Positions 60,801-64,000 of a stretch of DNA of 64,000 nucleotides are shown here, one piece after another. Origin of the DNA: Linnemannia schmuckeri (lineage: Eukaryota; Mortierellomycota; Mortierellomycetes; Mortierellales; Mortierellaceae); the NCBI GenBank assembly GCA_029449235.1, contig JANATG010000004.1, positions 2,480,001-2,544,000 on the forward strand. Reading direction: 5' to 3'. Positions within the stretch are counted from its first letter, which is position 1; each line of letters begins with the position of its first letter. The notes beneath the pieces were generated by a model. That model worked only from the letters and a program-made list of their open reading frames with translations. It searched no databases and had not been told where the DNA came from. A program made the position numbers and the translations under genes.

Positions 60801-62929
60801 ATCTCCAGGGCGTCAAAATCCCAGGCGCCGACCTTTCCGACGGCCAGTTCGACTCTACTCAATTTCAGGAGGCCGATTTGACGGGCGTCAATCTCGCAAG
60901 GAGTTGGTTGCGGCAGGCTGATTTGAGTAATGCGCGGCTGGAGAGTCTGAGATTTGGAGAATTGCCCTACCTCGAGCTGAAGATGGCGGTTGCACGCTGT
61001 GTTTACTCGCCCAATGGAATGATGCTTGCCATCGCTATGACCGATGGGTCGTTCGAGGTTTATGAGACGACGAATTGGTCAAGAGCCCATGAGCTTAAAG
61101 GACACACCAAAGGGATCAAGGATTGCGCATTCTCACCCGACAGTCAACAAATCGTCTCTGGTGGGTGGGACAACACAGTACGAGTATGGGATGCCACCAG
61201 CGGTGTGGCTTTATTTGCCTTGGAGGAACATACCGATGGGGTGTTGAGTGTTGTGTTCTCTCCCTGTGGTAAGCAGATAGCCTCGAGTGGTGGTGATAAG
61301 TCAGGACGAGTATGGGACTCGCAAACCGGAGACGTGCTTTTTGTTTTGAAGGGTCACACCCGAGAAGTATTGAGCGTCAGGTATTCAACGGATGGTCGGC
61401 AACTGATATCGAGCGGTCGAGACAACACGATTCGGTTTTGGAATTCGACGACAGGAGAGCCCGGTGTTGTTTGGAGGCCCTTGCTTGAAAAGGGATATAA
61501 TCCGGTCTACTCCCCAGATGGACGATTAGTTGCCTTTTGTTATAGAGCCGGTCATATGATTCTCTGGGATACTATGGGCATTGGAGAGCCAGGCCCAACT
61601 CTGCGTGGTCATACCGGTTACGTTACAGGAATCGCTTTGTCCCCGAACGGCCAATGGGTCGCATCCGCCAGCAACGACTACACCGTGAAACTATGGGACG
61701 CTTCTACAGGAGTGCTTATTTCATCACTTACAAGCAGTACACAATCGATGGCCGATATTACCTTCTCGCCGGATGGTCTACAGCTAGCATCAGGAAATCG
61801 TGATGGCAAGGTGCGGTTGTGGGAAGTGGCCACGAGTTTGTTGAGCATTGAGGTACAAGGTCGACACCTCAGTCAAGTTCAGAGGTTGGCGTACTCCCTC
61901 GATGGTCAAGCGATTTTTACTCTCAGAGGTCGTGTCGTCCAAAGATGGGAACCTACAACAGGGGCGCACGGGTCAGGATCGGTGTCGTTCGAGTTCCCGG
62001 ATGTTCTGTCAATCGGTGCCAAGGAGTTCCCCCCAGACGGTAACCAGTTCGTGAACGGCACTCGGGACACATTTGCGCAAACACTCACCTTTAGCATGGA
62101 CACCCATCGCCCACGGGAGAATCCGGTGCAGGTGGATATTGCGACCTATTCACCCTGCTGTCGTTGGCTTGCCTATTCCTTCTCAGGGAACACTTTTCGA
62201 TTGCGGGACCTACACAGCACCGAACAGGAGCATGTTCTTCTTGAGCTTGAAGAAGGACCTGGAGGTACAGTCTCGGGGACGGCGTTCTCGCGGACTGGAC
62301 AGCAGCTTGCGGTGGGATCATGGAAGGGGATCGTGTGGCTCTTCGATCCCCAAACAAGAGAGCTTCTGATGACCAAAACTTTGGTACAGGAACGAATTTT
62401 GGTGGCGACATATTCACCAAACGGTCAACAGCTTGCTCTGGGCACCGACACCTCGGTCTACCTTTGGAACCTTCAGTCGGATGAGCCGAATGTCAAGTTG
62501 AGGGGACATGTTGGCTTAGTGTGCTGTATCGCGTACTCACCCTGTGGACAATGGCTCGCATCCGGCAGTGAGGATGAGACAGTTCGACTCTGGCAACGAC
62601 AATCGGGAGAGGAAGAAAGTTGGTCTTGTGTCGCGGTGGTCCGTCGATTTTATGGGTCGGTTGAGGATGTCGTTTGGAATCCGATGGTGCCTATGGAGTT
62701 TGTGACGACTAGCAAGGATGGATCTGTCAGGCAATGGCGAGTGTCGAGCAACGATAGTGGTGGTGGAGGCATTGTTGTTAAGATGATTTGGGGCTCTAAC
62801 CTCAGTCTCCTCTGTGCCGAAAGTATGGTCTTTACGGACGCAATTGGTCTTGGCTCAATGAATCGGAAGTTATTGGTGCAGCGTGGAGCCGTCGACAGTT
62901 CTTTGGCCAAGCTGAATGTTGAAGAGTAG
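57827..62929 (+). CDS. NACHT-pentapeptide-WD40 STAND protein (NLR-B)
   Basis: Single-exon frame of 1700 residues from the ATG at 57827, chosen because the protein then begins MTNDSPVPLL and aligns with the start of NLR-A; the frame is open upstream to 57245. Same architecture: Arm-like helical region to ~530 (IAEVVTLGPVLDH, SPGYLEHDDLV), NACHT-type ATPase with Walker A GDSGAGKST (~570-578), Walker B RFVLICDGYDES and sensor-1 VISCRTQYLG, a helical region with FLHRSIMEYFYSRT, a pentapeptide-like block ~990-1038 (GADLQGVKIPGADLSDG, ADLTGVNL), a WD40 array to ~1640 (SPCGKQIASSGGD, VRVWD, LASGSEDETVRLW) and the tail NPMVPMEF, LLVQRGAVDSS. The ATPase through pentapeptide part is better conserved with NLR-A than the WD40 blades, as expected if blades carry recognition specificity. 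Role as a signal-gated receptor is inference; no effector domain is visible. Confidence 0.92.
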   Translation: MTNDSPVPLLTSAAGDASNKPLPVPPCLDKEISGTFPKNLPKPAIKTNLPSLLGRIEMTHQLVYCNRLILDGQSTSSSIAPTTEGSTGESVNELEFDDTERAWIKDIGQNPVQKDHIHSLVTKVVEAFITDNIKATETIAEVVTLGPVLDHNTYRSLLSCFISKFEQDTILDLALLQGLIQLVESASPGYLEHDDLVRTLTVLRRRLEGTYKAPSEHLYQIVIAISRLLDVMVNSVVKDISRTDDHQPLVIALKKLKDTADPILQFQVDYALQASRYIPDDELALQAALRFGGGVAMAVSGVGSICEIDPDSLLSSLGVLHQAAMQTYEGTKSVLQGMKATQKDGFGTMQSLLEGIRAGTKHEWYLVLLAARTFVRDGRLADFREIIYKALCRDDLAFQFGVCQILAEIAMDLLWDPLTRKQAIDFLGATCNNTAGWKQHSEVNQLIVVILTQLSALSNVVVKDHALFVLQDLAKKRVIATATAIVPYSLNSRLPLPDSSLLLIRAQGIPNLEFDLHRLRQHRLEESSRSIYIPPMAKANLQARDDDLFPLMEKVQEFLSSERQVMLVLGDSGAGKSTFNLELERTLWNDYKERGPIPLFINLSFIDNPARDLIEKQLQHHNFSDDQIREMKLHRRFVLICDGYDESQLKVNIHSTNQFNQSGQWKVKIVISCRTQYLGKDYRSRFQPQLTDRYQRSATNLFQEAVVAPFSKEQIEDYVSRYTPLEPRLWLFEDYMRMLATVPKLVELVSNPFLLTLALEALPVVVKRHQDFSAVRITRVQLYDTFVVHWLDVNKRRLESNTLSVNDRVVFDQLLEAGFTSMGLDYSIRLASAIFDKQAGNPVVQYVQLKDKNTWKAKFFGQDPEVRLLKESSPLSRSGSRFQFLHRSIMEYFYSRTIYNPTRPEDDIGVQGDVMPSTAQLLDTNCPLFQRNLLEEQSIIQFLCERVNPDPNFERQLRSVIDQSKTDATVTIAATNAISILVRAGVAFHGADLQGVKIPGADLSDGQFDSTQFQEADLTGVNLARSWLRQADLSNARLESLRFGELPYLELKMAVARCVYSPNGMMLAIAMTDGSFEVYETTNWSRAHELKGHTKGIKDCAFSPDSQQIVSGGWDNTVRVWDATSGVALFALEEHTDGVLSVVFSPCGKQIASSGGDKSGRVWDSQTGDVLFVLKGHTREVLSVRYSTDGRQLISSGRDNTIRFWNSTTGEPGVVWRPLLEKGYNPVYSPDGRLVAFCYRAGHMILWDTMGIGEPGPTLRGHTGYVTGIALSPNGQWVASASNDYTVKLWDASTGVLISSLTSSTQSMADITFSPDGLQLASGNRDGKVRLWEVATSLLSIEVQGRHLSQVQRLAYSLDGQAIFTLRGRVVQRWEPTTGAHGSGSVSFEFPDVLSIGAKEFPPDGNQFVNGTRDTFAQTLTFSMDTHRPRENPVQVDIATYSPCCRWLAYSFSGNTFRLRDLHSTEQEHVLLELEEGPGGTVSGTAFSRTGQQLAVGSWKGIVWLFDPQTRELLMTKTLVQERILVATYSPNGQQLALGTDTSVYLWNLQSDEPNVKLRGHVGLVCCIAYSPCGQWLASGSEDETVRLWQRQSGEEESWSCVAVVRRFYGSVEDVVWNPMVPMEFVTTSKDGSVRQWRVSSNDSGGGGIVVKMIWGSNLSLLCAESMVFTDAIGLGSMNRKLLVQRGAVDSSLAKLNVEE

Positions 62930-64000
62930 GTGGATCATATTTTTTTAACCAAAGCGATGTAAAGAAAAAAATCTTACAAAATATAATCATGCGTACGATC
63001 GCGATAAGTTGTTGTAAAAGCGGAAGTTGAAAGGCAGAGCGAAGGATCCATGATGACATCTGAACTCCAAAAGCATACTTTCGTTTTGTTGACAGAGGAT
63101 TTCAATTCGGGTTCTTTAGACGCCGCCCAGCAGTGCCTTCCGTCGACTTCGTAATATATATAATAACCCCTCGTTGGGCACAAAGGTCATGGTCCCCATA
63201 AATCGTACTCTGATCCAAATGTCGAACATTCTTAAAAAGTTCATTTCTCGCTCAAGGTAGTCGTTCTAGTCGTCATTGTTGCGATACTCGGCGTATCCTT
63301 GTCTCAGACAGCGCCGGGTTTAAGGTCCTTGTCTATCACTTGCTGGATGCACAACTCATTCACTTCGTATGCCATCGATCTCCTAGCAGAAAGAGTCGTC
63401 AGAGTGGACAGGTCAACTTCATATTTTGAGACGTTCCTTTCATCTAGCACAATTCAACGACTCCATGTCCTTATTGTCTTTTGATTCAGAGCAGATGATC
63501 GACAGAAATCGGAAAAACTTTTTAACTCTCGTGTTGTGGAATGGTGTTGTTTACATGAATTTCTTGATGGCAAAACAAATAAACAAGGTAAAGATGAGAC
63601 ACTATTCTAATATTGTTAAGGATAGGTGGAGGATTTGCGATGAAGGGCAACAAGCTGCTTTGTTCGAGGCCTTAGGGAGTTGAAATAGCGGTGTCTATGG
63701 GTTCCTGACAATTTTTTTTGCCGGCAGTTCGGAAACCAAGCGAGTCAAACGTACTCGCTATAATGTCAGTGATTGGATCGGTATGGGAGCCTTCGCCATA
63801 ATCCGCCGTCTTGGGTCCAAGACCATTTGACAACCCGAGAAATTTCAGAGGCTGGTCAAAACCAGCGGTAAAGGGAACGGTAAGACCTTGGAGGAGGCCC
63901 GATGGTCTTCCTAAAAATGCTATCCAGTACGATTTTTGCAGTTAGTGACCATCATCAAGTCTTGTTCTTTTTCATCCTATGGTTTGTTATCTCTTTCAAA
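62930..64000. other. Right-edge interval with unresolved short frames
   Basis: About 1.07 kb after NLR-B. Short plus frames (63299-63484, APGLRSLSITCW; 63426-63683, WRICDEGQQAALFEALGS; and further pieces to ~63900 in other frames) have the feel of a decayed LRR or F-box-type C-terminus, but no frame is long and I cannot name a family. No intact gene, RNA or repeat supported. Confidence 0.35.

Overview
This is a eukaryotic, fungal window of about 64 kb. The intron style (50-250 nt introns, GT/GC donors, CTAAC-type branch sites), a fungal-type tRNA ligase, Opi3-type phospholipid methyltransferase, Vma9-like V-ATPase subunit e, a PSTAIRE CDK, many F-box/LRR relics and very large NACHT-pentapeptide-WD40 proteins fit an early-diverging fungus, most likely Mortierellomycota (Mortierella/Linnemannia/Podila group). 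The assignment is inference from gene content; no rRNA or mitochondrial marker is present.

Layout. 1-1216 (-): partial Q/N-rich protein with an N-myristoylation-like start, preceded by a long purine/pyrimidine low-complexity promoter region. 4192-4899 (-): three-exon V-ATPase subunit e. 5353-6150 (+): EIF1AD-like. 6622-8365 (-): seven-exon CDK1/Cdc28. 8865-10357 (-): six-exon Opi3/PEMT. 10699-12370 (-): six-exon bifunctional chorismate mutase-prephenate dehydratase. 13041-15836 (+): ADCK1/Mcp2-type ABC1 kinase. 15992-17580 (-): decayed WD40 relic. 17960-23191 (-): intact 1743-aa NACHT-pentapeptide-WD40 protein (NLR-A). 24097-25644 (+): FYRN/FYRC protein. 26070-26499 (-): glycine-rich RRM pseudogene. 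27080-29203 (+): PRPP synthetase. 29725-31466 (+): eEF1B-gamma. 32029-34556 (-): CCT3. 35047-36050 (+): peptidyl-tRNA hydrolase. 36601-40142 (-): tRNA ligase Trl1. 40873-45355 (-): TMEM209-like protein with a very long disordered N-terminus. 45712-47760 (-): DUF676-type lipase.

From about 48.2 kb to the right edge the window is accessory: a truncated SEC6 duplication (48330-49515) lying between two elements that share terminal inverted repeats, an F-box/LRR gene, a WD40 relic (52480-53582), a broken F-box/LRR relic, a second unrelated MITE (56828-57044), and a second intact NACHT-pentapeptide-WD40 gene (NLR-B, 57827-62929, +).

The housekeeping block covers translation (EIF1AD, eEF1B-gamma, Pth, Trl1), folding (CCT3), cell cycle (CDK1), nucleotide/aromatic/lipid metabolism (PRS, P-protein, Opi3) and organelle acidification; these are co-located but not obviously co-functional. 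The most interesting system is the NLR-like family: two full copies and two decayed copies share one architecture (Arm-like helical N-terminus, NACHT-type STAND ATPase, short pentapeptide block, WD40 array, conserved C-terminal tail), which points to birth-and-death evolution of candidate fungal immune/allorecognition receptors. All intron-exon models were built by hand from splice signals, reading-frame continuity and remembered family sequences; no database search was run.
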